Source: Wylensekiella montiformis (GTDB lineage: Bacteria; Bacillota; Negativicutes; Selenomonadales; Selenomonadaceae). Taken from it: a stretch of DNA of 64,000 bases. Shown piece after piece: positions 8,843-17,624 of this stretch. The notes beneath the pieces were generated by a model. That model saw nothing but the letters and a program-made list of their open reading frames with translations. It searched no databases and had not been told where the DNA came from. The position numbers and the translations under genes are program-made. How positions within the stretch are numbered: position 1 is the stretch's first letter; each line of letters opens with the position of its first letter. Where the stretch lies: positions 1 to 64,000 of the forward strand of contig NZ_VUNL01000010.1 of NCBI RefSeq assembly GCF_009697385.1, read 5' to 3'.

Positions 8843-9047
8843 GGCGCGCCTGTGTTTTTGCCGGTTCTTGTCATGATGCTTAAAATAAGGAAAGAAAACG
8901 ACGAAAAGATAAGGAAAAATAGCGTAGATTGTCGAGGAATACGATACATTTAAAGTAATAAATATTTTTCTTTTCTTTTCATTCGTTTCTTCGTTTTGAC
9001 AAATAATTTTGATAAATAATAGTTTAAAAATTAATTACAGCGGATAG
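8843..9047. other. AT-rich gap between thrC and pckA
   Basis: No gene is visible. A purine-rich tract (about 8885-8920) and a pyrimidine-rich tract (about 8966-9000) are roughly complementary and could form a long imperfect hairpin. A second TTGACA at 8996-9001 has no good -10 partner. I see no canonical terminator after thrC. Confidence 0.4.
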
Positions 9048-9079
9048 TTGACATTTATGGAAAAATAAGCTAATATAAT
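9048..9079 (+). promoter_or_regulatory. Promoter candidate for pckA
   Basis: A perfect TTGACA at 9048-9053 is followed by TAATAT at 17 bases (9071-9076) or by TATAAT at 20 bases (9074-9079). The leader to the proposed start codon would be about 70 bases. Confidence 0.6.
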
Positions 9080-9158
9080 GCTTGTGATGAAGGGAACACG
9101 GGAATGTGAAATCCTTCTCAAGTAATTTATCAGTATTATGAAAGAGGTTGAATGTAAA

Positions 9159-10775
9159 ATGGCAAACATCGATCTTACTCAGTATGGAATCACGGGCGCA
9201 ACGGAAATCCTTCACAACCCTTCTTATAAGACGTTGTTCGAGGAAGAAACAAAAGAAGGTCTGACGGGCTATGAAAAGGGTCAGATTTCTGAACTCGGTG
9301 CTGTTGATGTAAAGACGGGTATTTACACAGGCCGTTCGCCGAAAGATAAATTCATTGTTGATGATGCGACGTCTCATGATACGGTATGGTGGACCTCGGA
9401 GGAATATCCGAACGATAATCATCGTGCTACGCCGGAAGCATGGAAGGCAGTCAAGGAAATCGCTAAAAAGGAACTTTCGAACAAAAAGCTGTATGTCGTT
9501 GATGGCTTCTGCGGCGCAAATAAAGATACGCGCATGGCAGTTCGCTTCATTGTGGAAGTGGCCTGGCAGGCTCATTTCGTAACGAACATGTTCATCAAAC
9601 CGACGGCGGAGGAGCTGGAAAACTTCAAGCCGGATTTCGTGGTTTACAACGCTTCCAAAGCAAAGGTAGAAAACTATAAGGAACTCGGACTGCATTCCGA
9701 GACGGCCGTTGTGTTCAACCTGACGGAGCGTGAGCAGGTTATCATCAATACCTGGTATGGCGGCGAGATGAAAAAAGGCATGTTCTCCATGATGAACTAT
9801 TTCCTGCCGCTCAAGGGCATTGCTGCTATGCATTGCTCCGCGAATACGGACAAGCAGGGTAAGAATACGGCGATCTTCTTCGGCCTTTCCGGTACGGGCA
9901 AGACGACGCTGTCTACGGATCCGAAGCGTCTGCTGATCGGCGATGATGAGCATGGCTGGGATGATGACGGTATCTTCAACTTTGAGGGCGGCTGCTATGC
10001 AAAGGTAATCAATCTGGATCAGGAGTCCGAGCCGGATATTTATGGCGCAATCAAGCGCAATGCGCTGCTGGAAAACGTTACGCTCGATGAAAACGGCCGT
10101 ATCGATTTTGCCGATAAGAGCATTACGGAGAATACGCGTGTATCTTATCCGATTGATCATATCAAGAGCACGGTCAAAGGTTTTGTCAATGACCGCAGTG
10201 CTGCACCGGCTGCCAAGAGCGTTATCTTCCTGTCGGCTGATGCCTTCGGCGTTCTGCCGCCGGTTTCCATCCTGACTCCGGAGCAGATGCAGTATTATTT
10301 CCTCTCCGGTTTTACGGCGAAACTGGCTGGTACGGAGCGCGGCATCACGGAGCCGACTCCGACGTTCTCCGCTTGCTTCGGTCAGGCTTTCCTCGAACTT
10401 CATCCGACGAAATATGCGCAGGAGCTCGTAAAGCGTGTTAAAGCAAACGGCACGAAAGCGTATCTCGTCAACACGGGCTGGAATGGTTCCGGCAAACGTA
10501 TTTCCATCAAGGATACGCGCGGCATCATTGATGCTATTCACAGCGGTGCAATCAACAACGCGCCGACGAAGAAGATTCCGTATTTCGATCTGGAAGTTCC
10601 GACGCAGCTGGAAGGCGTTGACACGAATATTCTGGATCCGAAGGATACGTATAAAGATCCGGCTGAGTGGGACAAGAAAGCAAAAGAGCTTGCTGGAATG
10701 TTCATCAAGAATTTCAGCAAATATACAACGAATGAAGCTGGTAAGGCCCTCGTCGCTGCCGGCCCGCAGCTCTGA
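9159..10775 (+). CDS. pckA: Phosphoenolpyruvate carboxykinase (ATP)
   Basis: Interconverts oxaloacetate plus ATP with PEP, CO2 and ADP. In succinate or propionate fermenters it often runs in the CO2-fixing, ATP-making direction. The phosphate loop [11 protein letters not shown] is near residue 243. The metal and nucleotide segment [19 protein letters not shown] and the substrate segment TGRSPKDKF are typical of the ATP family. I start at ATG 9159 ([11 protein letters not shown], 538 residues) because AAAGAGG lies 11 bases upstream. The in-frame ATG at 9138 would add seven residues but has no ribosome binding site. Codon use looks strongly biased, as for a highly expressed gene. A terminator follows at once. 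Confidence 0.93.
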   Translation: MANIDLTQYGITGATEILHNPSYKTLFEEETKEGLTGYEKGQISELGAVDVKTGIYTGRSPKDKFIVDDATSHDTVWWTSEEYPNDNHRATPEAWKAVKEIAKKELSNKKLYVVDGFCGANKDTRMAVRFIVEVAWQAHFVTNMFIKPTAEELENFKPDFVVYNASKAKVENYKELGLHSETAVVFNLTEREQVIINTWYGGEMKKGMFSMMNYFLPLKGIAAMHCSANTDKQGKNTAIFFGLSGTGKTTLSTDPKRLLIGDDEHGWDDDGIFNFEGGCYAKVINLDQESEPDIYGAIKRNALLENVTLDENGRIDFADKSITENTRVSYPIDHIKSTVKGFVNDRSAAPAAKSVIFLSADAFGVLPPVSILTPEQMQYYFLSGFTAKLAGTERGITEPTPTFSACFGQAFLELHPTKYAQELVKRVKANGTKAYLVNTGWNGSGKRISIKDTRGIIDAIHSGAINNAPTKKIPYFDLEVPTQLEGVDTNILDPKDTYKDPAEWDKKAKELAGMFIKNFSKYTTNEAGKALVAAGPQL

Positions 10776-10809
10776 TTTCTTCGTTGCAGAAAAAGAATAT
10801 CTTCACCGT

Positions 10810-10842
10810 GAAAGAGGGCTCCTTGCGGGCTCTCTTTCTTTC
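10810..10842 (+). terminator. Terminator after pckA
   Basis: GAAAGAGGGCTC and GGGCTCTCTTTC pair over about 12 bases with two G-U pairs around a CTTGC loop, followed by a T-rich tail. Confidence 0.7.
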
Positions 10843-10897
10843 TGTTCATACAGGGGGTCAGGTGATGAGGATGCCATCGGATGAAGCGGTTCTGCAG

Positions 10898-10926
10898 TTG
10901 ACAAGGAAGTCGATATTCGTTATTCT
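10898..10926 (+). promoter_or_regulatory. Promoter candidate for the 132-residue unknown
   Basis: TTGACA at 10898-10903, exactly 17 bases, then TATTCT at 10921-10926. It lies 60 bases before the next start codon and after the pckA terminator. Confidence 0.55.
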
Positions 10927-10985
10927 GAAAAAGAAGGCTTTTGTATTTTGGCAGTCCGTTGACTGCATAGCTGGGAGATGGTTTT

Positions 10986-11384
10986 ATGCAGTTCGCAACA
11001 GAACAAGGGTGCGCGCTGATGCATTTATATCTGACGATTCATCCGAAAAAATCGCCGGCTTATGCTCCGGCAGAAGAGGGATATCTTTCGGATGAAGAGG
11101 AATCGCGTCTTCATCATTTGGCCGAGTTCATTCGCTTGAGCGAGCGCCGAAGGTACGCTGAATCGTCGGCAGATCCAGATGGCGTGTCAGATCATACCGA
11201 GTGGTTTTTGGAGGGCTGGCAGGATTTTGTAGAGCATTTCACAGAAAATGTGAATGGCGCAATCGAATTTGATGATAAAACCCTTCCGGATACGTTTGCA
11301 AAATTTCAGAACGATATCCGCCGTATATCTTCCCGTCCTTGTACGCAATGGGAGATTGAACTCGCGAAATCCATGAAATCGTAA
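10986..11384 (+). CDS. Hypothetical acidic protein, 132 residues
   Basis: I do not recognise this protein. It has no signal peptide or membrane segment and is rich in acidic and aromatic residues, with a DEEES stretch near residue 45 and EWFLEGWQDFVEHF near 72-85, and is probably a small helical cytosolic protein. A GGGAG sequence 8 bases before the ATG supports the start; MHLYLTIHP at 11019 is a weaker alternative. It has its own promoter candidate and a strong terminator, so it is expected to be a single-gene transcript. A different frame over 10784-11095 crosses the pckA terminator and is unlikely to be real. Confidence 0.6.
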   Translation: MQFATEQGCALMHLYLTIHPKKSPAYAPAEEGYLSDEEESRLHHLAEFIRLSERRRYAESSADPDGVSDHTEWFLEGWQDFVEHFTENVNGAIEFDDKTLPDTFAKFQNDIRRISSRPCTQWEIELAKSMKS

Positions 11385-11402
11385 CGCGGCATATTGCCGT
11401 TG

Positions 11403-11442
11403 CCTGATGGCTGTCATTCTGCTGCAACCATCAGGTTTTTTT
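11403..11442 (+). terminator. Rho-independent terminator
   Basis: CCTGATGG (11403-11410) and CCATCAGG (11428-11435) form a perfect 8-base-pair stem followed directly by seven T residues. Confidence 0.8.
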
Positions 11443-11534
11443 ATGACAGAACGAAAAGGAAATTCTGTGTATGGAGACGAAATAAAAGAATCATACAGGT
11501 GTTTCGTGAACAACGAATGAAGTGAGGCGAAGAA

Positions 11535-13619
11535 ATGCGACGGTCTATCAAGACAAAAATACTCATGCTTTGTCTTAGTGCGATGGCTGCGCTGGCGATA
11601 GCGCTCGGCGGGGTTAGTATTTTGTCCATCAATCGTTTGACGGGACAGCATGAGGCGGAGAATATGAACCGGATTGCGGAGATCCATCGTGAAACGATCA
11701 ACCAGCATCTGATTCAAACCGAGGATATCGCTCATTTTGTTGCCGGTTCGGTCGGCAGCCGCGTTAAAAATCCGTTGTACATTCAAGATCAGGTCGTGCG
11801 CCGCCAGTTATGCAGAGACATTCAGGAAACCTTTACGGATGCAATCGGCGAGGATACTACCGTTTGCGCGTACTATCTTTATTATGCTGAGGATCTTGCC
11901 GGAACAAAGGACAATCTTTATATGGTGAGAGAACGGGAAAGCGATTCGTTTTCCGCAAAGGAAAGGAAGCCGGTTTCTTCGTATGCCGCTTCGGAAACCG
12001 AGCAGGCTAAATGGTATCGGGAACCGGTGAAGGAGGGCCGGGCAGTATGGCTGGATCCGCATTATTCGGAGGAACAGCAGAGGTATCTGATCTCTTACGT
12101 TGTACCGGTTTTTAAGGATGATACGCTCATTGCTGTAGTCGGAGTGGATTTGGATTTCGAAAAGATGATGCAGTGGTTCAGCGATATCCGGATCTATTCC
12201 AGCGGTTTTTGCTATTTATCCAATCTTTCCGGCACCATTCATTATCGGGCGGATATTCCAGGCGGGATTTCTGCCGATCATAATGGCCGGATGAAACTCA
12301 GTACAGGACAGCTCTGGGTGCCGAATACGGACAGCCATGAACTGGTCCGCTATCGTCTGGACGGGCGCGAATACGATGTCGCATCTTCCATGCTGCGCAA
12401 TAATATGGCGTTTATGGTCATTGCGCCGGTTCAGGAAATCTATGAACAGGCATATCTTAATATTGCGCAGATGGTGCTGCTGTTTTTGCTGATTTTGGGG
12501 ATTTTCGCGGTGATCAGCTATAAGATAACGCAACGGATGACCCGTCACCTGAACCATATCACAGAAGCCGCGCATGCAATCGCTGATGGCAGTTTTGACA
12601 TTCATCTGCCGGAAACGGGCAATGATGAAATTGGTGAGTTGAGCCGTGCATTGAATCATACGACAAGAGAGCTCAAGGAATCCATTCAGGAAATGGAGCG
12701 GATGACTTTTCAGGATGCACTGACCGGTCTGTATAATCGTTTGGGAATTGATCGTTATACCAAGGAGTGGATCGAAGCGCATCCGGAATCTCCTGCCGTG
12801 CTCATGAGTCTGGATTTGGATGATTTTAAGTTTATCAATGATCTTTATGGTCATTCGGTTGGTGATGCAGCACTGCGCAGTCTGGCAAACAGTCTGCTGG
12901 AATCTTTTGGACAAAACGGCATCCTTGGCCGGAATGGCGGTGATGAATTTGTCGTCCTGCTGACGAATACCCGGGAGAGCGAGGCAACGGATCAGATCCG
13001 TTCCTTTATGAAGAAATCCAAGGGCTTCTGGGTGAATGGTGAGGAGAAGACTTTTACGATTTCTGTAGGATACGCATCGTATCCAAAACCGGCAGAGACG
13101 CGCAATATGCTGTTTCATCAGGCTGACGAGGCTCTGTACGCGGTTAAACTGAAGGGGAAAAATAACTTTGGCCCATACCGCGCCGATCAGGAAACGTTGA
13201 ACCGTTCCCATTTGGGCTTTAATTTAAAGGATATCGGCCGTTATTTGCCCGGCGCTATTCTGGTCTATAAGGCGGAAGAGGAGGGACGGATTCTGTTTGC
13301 CAGTGATGAACTGGTTCGTATGACCGGATGTCGTGATATGGATGAGTTTATGGAGTTTACCGGCGGCTCGTTTGGCGGATTAGTTGCTGAAGCGGATTCC
13401 GGACGGATGGGGGCGTTTATCCAAAAACAGCTGTCGCAGGAGGGAAGCTCGGAGTATGCACGCTATCATATCCGCTGCAGGCAGGAACCGTATGTGGCAG
13501 TTGCTTCCCGCGGACGACTGGTCAGAAATCCGATTTATGGTATGGTATTTTATGTTTCAATATTGGAGGATAACGGACAGTGGAATGGGGAAAAGAACGG
13601 CGATGGAAACAACGAATGA
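11535..13619 (+). CDS. Membrane diguanylate cyclase: Cache-HAMP-GGDEF-PAS
   Basis: A predicted inner-membrane sensor that makes cyclic di-GMP. Residues 8-30 are a membrane anchor, then an extracytoplasmic dCache-like region to about 310, a second membrane helix near 313-330, a HAMP linker (about 330-382), and a GGDEF domain that starts at DALTGLYNR and has an intact GRNGGDEF active site (G468-F472). The inhibitory RxxD site expected five residues before GGDEF reads GQNG, so product inhibition there is probably lost. After GGDEF comes a PAS-like segment (about 565-680: GAILVYKAEEEGRILFASDE). GGDEF before PAS is the less common order. The GAGG before ATG 11535 supports the start. Its 3' end overlaps the GH84 gene. 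Confidence 0.85.
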   Translation: MRRSIKTKILMLCLSAMAALAIALGGVSILSINRLTGQHEAENMNRIAEIHRETINQHLIQTEDIAHFVAGSVGSRVKNPLYIQDQVVRRQLCRDIQETFTDAIGEDTTVCAYYLYYAEDLAGTKDNLYMVRERESDSFSAKERKPVSSYAASETEQAKWYREPVKEGRAVWLDPHYSEEQQRYLISYVVPVFKDDTLIAVVGVDLDFEKMMQWFSDIRIYSSGFCYLSNLSGTIHYRADIPGGISADHNGRMKLSTGQLWVPNTDSHELVRYRLDGREYDVASSMLRNNMAFMVIAPVQEIYEQAYLNIAQMVLLFLLILGIFAVISYKITQRMTRHLNHITEAAHAIADGSFDIHLPETGNDEIGELSRALNHTTRELKESIQEMERMTFQDALTGLYNRLGIDRYTKEWIEAHPESPAVLMSLDLDDFKFINDLYGHSVGDAALRSLANSLLESFGQNGILGRNGGDEFVVLLTNTRESEATDQIRSFMKKSKGFWVNGEEKTFTISVGYASYPKPAETRNMLFHQADEALYAVKLKGKNNFGPYRADQETLNRSHLGFNLKDIGRYLPGAILVYKAEEEGRILFASDELVRMTGCRDMDEFMEFTGGSFGGLVAEADSGRMGAFIQKQLSQEGSSEYARYHIRCRQEPYVAVASRGRLVRNPIYGMVFYVSILEDNGQWNGEKNGDGNNE

Positions 13620-15022
13620 AAAAAGGAGCAGCGGTGGTGTCCGGCTGTCTGGCTGTTTTTCTGATGGCCGGCCGTGCGGAGGTATCTGCCGCTCCGATTC
13701 CGCTGCGCGGTGTCGTAGAGGGATTCTATGGGACACCGTGGAGTCAGGAAGACCGGGAGGATATGATCCGCTTCTGCGGCGGCCAGGGATTGAACGCTTA
13801 TATTTACGCACCGAAAGACGATCCATATCACAGGGCGCGCTGGCGTGAACCGTATCCGGAAGAGAAGCTGAGCAAGCTGGCGTCTTTATCGAAGCTAGCG
13901 AAAACTCAGGGCGTCCGCTTTATTTTCGCTATCTCGCCCGGTCTGGATATCCGTTTTTCAGGATATCAGGGGTTTATGGACCGGCTGGCCATGCAGAAAA
14001 AAATAGAGGCGATGTACCGGGTCGGCGTTCGCGATTTTGCGATTTTTTTTGATGATATTCCGGAAAAGAACGGCAAGGGGCAAGCGGATTTTTTGAACTG
14101 GATTGAGGCCAATGTCCTTCGCAAATATCCGGATGTGAATCCGCTGATTACTGTTCCCACGGAATATTTCCGGGCAGATATGGTCCGGGAGGGGACGCTT
14201 ACGGATTACAGCCGTGACTTTTCATCCCGGCTGAACCGGGATGTTTTGGTGCTCTATACGGGGGACGCGGTGGTGGGAGACGGTCTTTCTGATGCGCAGT
14301 ACCGCGAAATGATCAGGATATACGGCCGCAGTCTGGGCGTATGGTGGAATTATCCGGTCAGTGATTATAAGGAAAGCAAGCTGGCTTTAGGGCCGGTGGA
14401 AAAACTTCCGACGATGTCCAGCCTGCCGGCGATTTTTTTTAACCCCATGAAATATGAAACGCTTTCCCGTATCGCATTGGCTACTGGCGCCGCGTATGCA
14501 AAAGATCCGGAACAATATATCCCGCAGCGTGCATGGGAAGCTGCGTTGTCCGAACAATATGGCCCTTTGGCAGAGGCTATGCAGCAGTTTGCCGGACAGT
14601 CTCAGCGCATGGAAAACGATTGGGCGCATGTCGGACGTCCGGATGGACCGGTGCTGCGCCGAATGATGGATTCTTATTGGAAGGAAATAGACTGCAGGGA
14701 GGGGGAGGCTTCGCAGGAAAGCCTCCGGGCAGAGCTTTTGGGCCTGCGTCACGCCTCGTCACGCCTCCTCGATGGCCTTCCCGCGGCAACGCGGAAAGAG
14801 TGCGAACCGCAATTGAAGCAGCTTATCCGCATTGTTGATGCCGATCTTGCCGGACTGGATGTTCTGGCGGCCAAAGGACAGGGCAGGGACACGGCATCGC
14901 TGCTTCGGATCTTTCGGACGCGCTGTGAAGAGGTGCGCCGCTATGACGGAACAGCTCTTATTGCTGAGAAGTCGGCCCGCCGTTTTATGGATGAACTTTT
15001 TGAACGGACAGGAGGCATGTGA
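13580..15022 (+). CDS. Secreted family GH84 beta-N-acetylhexosaminidase
   Basis: Resembles the catalytic domain of bacterial GH84 enzymes, which release terminal GlcNAc through substrate-assisted catalysis. The hallmark RGVVEGFYGTPWS follows the signal peptide, and the paired catalytic aspartates are in FAIFFDDIPEKN (D158 and D159). The C-terminal 130 residues look helical. At 480 residues it lacks the large carbohydrate-binding and cohesin-like modules of clostridial enzymes. The GTG at 13580 has GGAGG 10 bases upstream. The ATG at 13616, overlapping the cyclase stop as ATGA, would give a neater signal peptide (MKKGAAVVSG to VSA-AP) and is a real alternative. Export to the periplasm or outside is predicted. 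The substrate is unknown: peptidoglycan fragments, glycoprotein or host glycans are all possible. Confidence 0.83.
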   Translation: MEWGKERRWKQRMKKGAAVVSGCLAVFLMAGRAEVSAAPIPLRGVVEGFYGTPWSQEDREDMIRFCGGQGLNAYIYAPKDDPYHRARWREPYPEEKLSKLASLSKLAKTQGVRFIFAISPGLDIRFSGYQGFMDRLAMQKKIEAMYRVGVRDFAIFFDDIPEKNGKGQADFLNWIEANVLRKYPDVNPLITVPTEYFRADMVREGTLTDYSRDFSSRLNRDVLVLYTGDAVVGDGLSDAQYREMIRIYGRSLGVWWNYPVSDYKESKLALGPVEKLPTMSSLPAIFFNPMKYETLSRIALATGAAYAKDPEQYIPQRAWEAALSEQYGPLAEAMQQFAGQSQRMENDWAHVGRPDGPVLRRMMDSYWKEIDCREGEASQESLRAELLGLRHASSRLLDGLPAATRKECEPQLKQLIRIVDADLAGLDVLAAKGQGRDTASLLRIFRTRCEEVRRYDGTALIAEKSARRFMDELFERTGGM

Positions 15023-16339
15023 ATGTTTCGTCAGATGGCAGGCATGGCTATGCTGCTTTGTCTCGGTTTTGCGACATGGCCGTCAGCGGAAGCATCGATC
15101 GCTGCAGAGGGAGCAGTGGCTTCTTCTTCATACTGGTCGCTGCGACAGGCGCATGATGATTCGGTTCGTTTGAGTCCGGATGCGATACAGACATTGAATC
15201 GGAAGATTCGGGAGCGCAGCGGCTCGATGCAGGATTTGTCTTCGTTTCCGGAGTACTTGACCGGACAAGAGGTGAGCCGTCGCATTTATGCGGCTATGCA
15301 GGACTTTTGGCCGGCCGACAGACCGGATGTCTATGCACCGGATCATTTGCTGACTCAGGAGGCATGGGAATCGGTCCGCGCGAATTGTCACGCACCGATT
15401 TCGGAAAAGGATGTAACGCTTCGTTATGCTGTGACCGTAAAGCGCAGCGATATCCGTTTGCTCCCTTTGGCGGAAGGATGGTACAGCAGCCCGAATGATA
15501 TTCATTATGATCTTTTGCAGGGAACGGCTGTTGATCCGGCTCAGGCCGTGCTCGTACTGCGTGACAGCCTGGATGGAAACTTTCAGTTTGTGCTTACCTG
15601 CGACTATGCGGGGTGGATCGATACCAGCCGGCTGGCCTTTACCGATCGGGCGACATGGCTGAATTATCTTTGTCCTGATGATTTTGCTGTGGTGACGGAT
15701 CATAAGAAAAATATATCGGCCAACGGATGTCCGGCCGTGTATCAGATGGGGGCTGTGATTCCCTGCAGGGATCAGCCGGACGGCACCGCCCGGTTGATCC
15801 TTCCGTTGAAAGACAGAGATGGACGCCTGATCTCCTATGAGACGCCTGCTGTTTTTGATGAAACGCTGCACCATGGATATCTGCCATACAGCAGACAGCA
15901 GACGATCCATCAGGCGTTTCGTTTTTTGGGGGATGTCTATGGATGGGGCGGACAGGATGAGAGCGTAGATTGTTCTTCCTTTGTCCAAAACGTATACAAG
16001 AGCATGGGGATCTTTCTTCCGCGCGATGCAGATCAGCAGGAGCGGGCCATGCCGGTGAAGCATGATCCGGAGGGAATGACAACGGAGGAGCGGTATGCCA
16101 TGGTCCGTGCGTCCGAGCCGGGAGACTTGCTGTTTAAACCCGGCCATGTGATGATGTATCTTGGTACGGATGATGGAGGGATTCCTCGCGTTATCCATGC
16201 GGCCAGCAGTTATTTCGATTATCGGATTGACAGGAAGAAGCATTATATTCGTCGCGTGATCGTTTCGGATCTGACCTATCAAAATGGTGAAGGGATTTCT
16301 TCGATCGACGGGCTGAGCTGCATTGGAAGCCTGCCATAA
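15023..16339 (+). CDS. Secreted SH3-NlpC/P60 cell-wall peptidase
   Basis: A predicted papain-like peptidase cutting within peptidoglycan stem peptides, like YkfC or dipeptidyl-peptidase VI (gamma-D-Glu to diamino acid bond). A signal peptide covers residues 1-25. The middle has bacterial SH3 folds (about 120-270, including VLTCDYAGWIDTSRL). The NlpC/P60 domain is at 290-430 with the likely catalytic C317 in DCSSFVQ, H375 in PGHVMMYLG and a third polar site at H392 in VIHAAS. ATG 15023 directly follows the GH84 stop and has GGAGG upstream, so the two are coupled. Pairing a hexosaminidase with a stem-peptide cutter suggests breakdown or recycling of wall material; this is inference. Confidence 0.87.
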   Translation: MFRQMAGMAMLLCLGFATWPSAEASIAAEGAVASSSYWSLRQAHDDSVRLSPDAIQTLNRKIRERSGSMQDLSSFPEYLTGQEVSRRIYAAMQDFWPADRPDVYAPDHLLTQEAWESVRANCHAPISEKDVTLRYAVTVKRSDIRLLPLAEGWYSSPNDIHYDLLQGTAVDPAQAVLVLRDSLDGNFQFVLTCDYAGWIDTSRLAFTDRATWLNYLCPDDFAVVTDHKKNISANGCPAVYQMGAVIPCRDQPDGTARLILPLKDRDGRLISYETPAVFDETLHHGYLPYSRQQTIHQAFRFLGDVYGWGGQDESVDCSSFVQNVYKSMGIFLPRDADQQERAMPVKHDPEGMTTEERYAMVRASEPGDLLFKPGHVMMYLGTDDGGIPRVIHAASSYFDYRIDRKKHYIRRVIVSDLTYQNGEGISSIDGLSCIGSLP

Positions 16340-16413
16340 GCCGGGGAAGATTTTGCAGGAGCGATCGGATTGTGCGGGAAATGACAGCAATTTCGTGCAG
16401 GGGGTGGCGTTGT

Positions 16414-16908
16414 ATGAGCAGAAAGAAAAAAATTGGCATTGTTTTGGTCGTTGCGGGGCTTTTTGCGGCCTTGATGATTGGGGCAATGGCAGGAAAAAAC
16501 ACAGAATCCGGAAGATATGATGCAGCGACTGCAGGCAATCCGGCAATGATCACAGAGGAGCAGTATTCTCCTGTTTCGCAGCCGGAAGAAGAAAAAAGGA
16601 CTGCTTCTGAACCGGAATCTGCAATAGAGACCAGACCGGCAAAGGATGTTTTTGTTCTGAACTTTGAAGGGACAAAAACATATATTGTAGCGGGGTCGGT
16701 AACGGGAACCCGGGCCAGCGGGCATTGGACCGCCGCTGTGCGGAATGTGACAGCCAGCGGGGTGCCGGGCGATGTGATAAATGTGGAATTCCAACAGGCG
16801 GGGAACATAGTCCTGATGCGGACTCCGGGAGAAAGCTGGCGTGCAGTCGATGAGATGGATCAGTCGGTATTCCGGAAGGTTTATGACATTGCGGCAGACC
16901 ATCCTTGA
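16414..16908 (+). CDS. Membrane-anchored hypothetical protein, 164 residues
   Basis: I do not recognise this family. After MSRKKK there is one membrane helix (about residues 7-26), then a low-complexity Glu/Ser/Pro linker to about residue 80, and a C-terminal mixed domain with NFEGTKTYIVAGSV and RNVTASGVPGDVINVEF. The topology suggests a periplasm-facing anchored domain. The ATG at 16414 is chosen because AGGGGG lies 9 bases upstream and the hydrophobic segment then sits at the N-terminus; a longer frame opens at 16372. It is the last gene of the cyclase/GH84/NlpC set and is followed by a terminator. Confidence 0.6.
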   Translation: MSRKKKIGIVLVVAGLFAALMIGAMAGKNTESGRYDAATAGNPAMITEEQYSPVSQPEEEKRTASEPESAIETRPAKDVFVLNFEGTKTYIVAGSVTGTRASGHWTAAVRNVTASGVPGDVINVEFQQAGNIVLMRTPGESWRAVDEMDQSVFRKVYDIAADHP

Positions 16909-16920
16909 TCGTCGGGATAG

Positions 16921-16950
16921 ACAGCCGGCCATTCGGCCGGTTGTTTTTTG
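16921..16950 (+). terminator. Terminator closing the GH84/NlpC gene set
   Basis: ACAGCCGGCC and GGCCGGTTGT pair over 10 bases with one G-U pair around an ATTC loop, followed by a T run. Confidence 0.85.
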
Positions 16951-17043
16951 CAGCAGCTTCCTTTTGAAATAAGGTTTCCCTAGGGATTTTCCGGCGGCAA
17001 GCCCATCATACAATCCACCCGTTATAGTTTTTTATTTTCATGG

Positions 17044-17072
17044 TTGACAACGCCTTTTCTTATCCGTATAAT
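17044..17072 (+). promoter_or_regulatory. Consensus promoter of the tRNA operon
   Basis: TTGACA at 17044-17049, exactly 17 bases, TATAAT at 17067-17072: a perfect match to both sigma-70 boxes, 35 bases before the first tRNA gene. Confidence 0.88.
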
Positions 17073-17107
17073 AATATATGTTGCTGAACAGAAGCAGCAC
17101 AGAGTAT

Positions 17108-17184
17108 GGCCCGGTAGTTTAGTTGGTTAGAATGCCGCCCTGTCACGGCGGAGGTCATGGGTTCAAGTCCCATTCGGGTCGCCA
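17108..17184 (+). tRNA. tRNA-Asp (GTC)
   Basis: A full cloverleaf of 77 bases. The acceptor GGCCCGG pairs with TCGGGTC, the anticodon loop is CTGTCAC and the T arm is ATGGG-TTCAAGT-CCCAT. The discriminator is G and the CCA end is encoded. First gene of the tRNA operon. Confidence 0.97.
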
Positions 17185-17188
17185 TTTT

Positions 17189-17263
17189 GCGGAAATAGCT
17201 CAGTGGTAGAGCACCACCTTGCCAAGGTGGGGGTCGCGAGTTCGAGCCTCGTTTTCCGCTCCA
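17189..17263 (+). tRNA. tRNA-Gly (GCC), copy 1
   Basis: 75 bases. Acceptor GCGGAAA pairs with TTTCCGC, the anticodon loop is TTGCCAA, the T loop is TTCGAGC, and CCA is encoded. It is identical to copy 2. Confidence 0.97.
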
Positions 17264-17270
17264 TTATTTC

Positions 17271-17344
<74 letters not shown>

Positions 17345-17356
17345 ATTTTATATTTT

Positions 17357-17431
17357 GCGGAAATAGCTCAGTGGTAGAGCACCACCTTGCCAAGGTGGGG
17401 GTCGCGAGTTCGAGCCTCGTTTTCCGCTCCA
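17357..17431 (+). tRNA. tRNA-Gly (GCC), copy 2
   Basis: Identical over 75 bases to the gene at 17189-17263, with the same encoded CCA. Confidence 0.97.
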
Positions 17432-17438
17432 TTATTTC

Positions 17439-17512
<74 letters not shown>

Positions 17513-17524
17513 AGATGGACAGAC

Positions 17525-17557
17525 AGCCTGGAAGAGTTTCTTCCGGGCTTTTTCTTT
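17525..17557 (+). terminator. Terminator of the tRNA operon
   Basis: AGCCTGGAAG pairs with CTTCCGGGCT with one wobble pair, followed by TTTTTCTTTT. Confidence 0.85.
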
Positions 17558-17570
17558 TGCCGGGAAGTTG

Positions 17571-17579
17571 TGTTATAAT
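17571..17579 (+). promoter_or_regulatory. Extended -10 promoter candidate for miaB
   Basis: TGTTATAAT matches the extended -10 consensus and stands just after the tRNA terminator. No -35 box is evident. The same nonamer occurs before hisC. Confidence 0.5.
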
Positions 17580-17624
17580 AAAATGTTGTTGTGAACGGTA
17601 AGGAACAGGAGAAGGAATATCGAT

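Noticed and set aside
9024-10541. Long antisense ORF opposite pckA (505 residues)
   Set aside because: Shadow of the strongly biased pckA codons; no ribosome site and no recognisable domain. The same applies to long antisense frames opposite dnaE, polC and mutS.
10784-11095. Alternative 103-residue ORF after pckA
   Set aside because: It runs through the pckA terminator and the next promoter, has no ribosome site, and overlaps a better-supported gene in another frame.
16191-17013. Antisense ORFs opposite the anchored 164-residue protein
   Set aside because: They cross the terminator region, lack binding sites, and their predicted proteins are Arg/Ser/Pro-rich, as expected of shadow frames.
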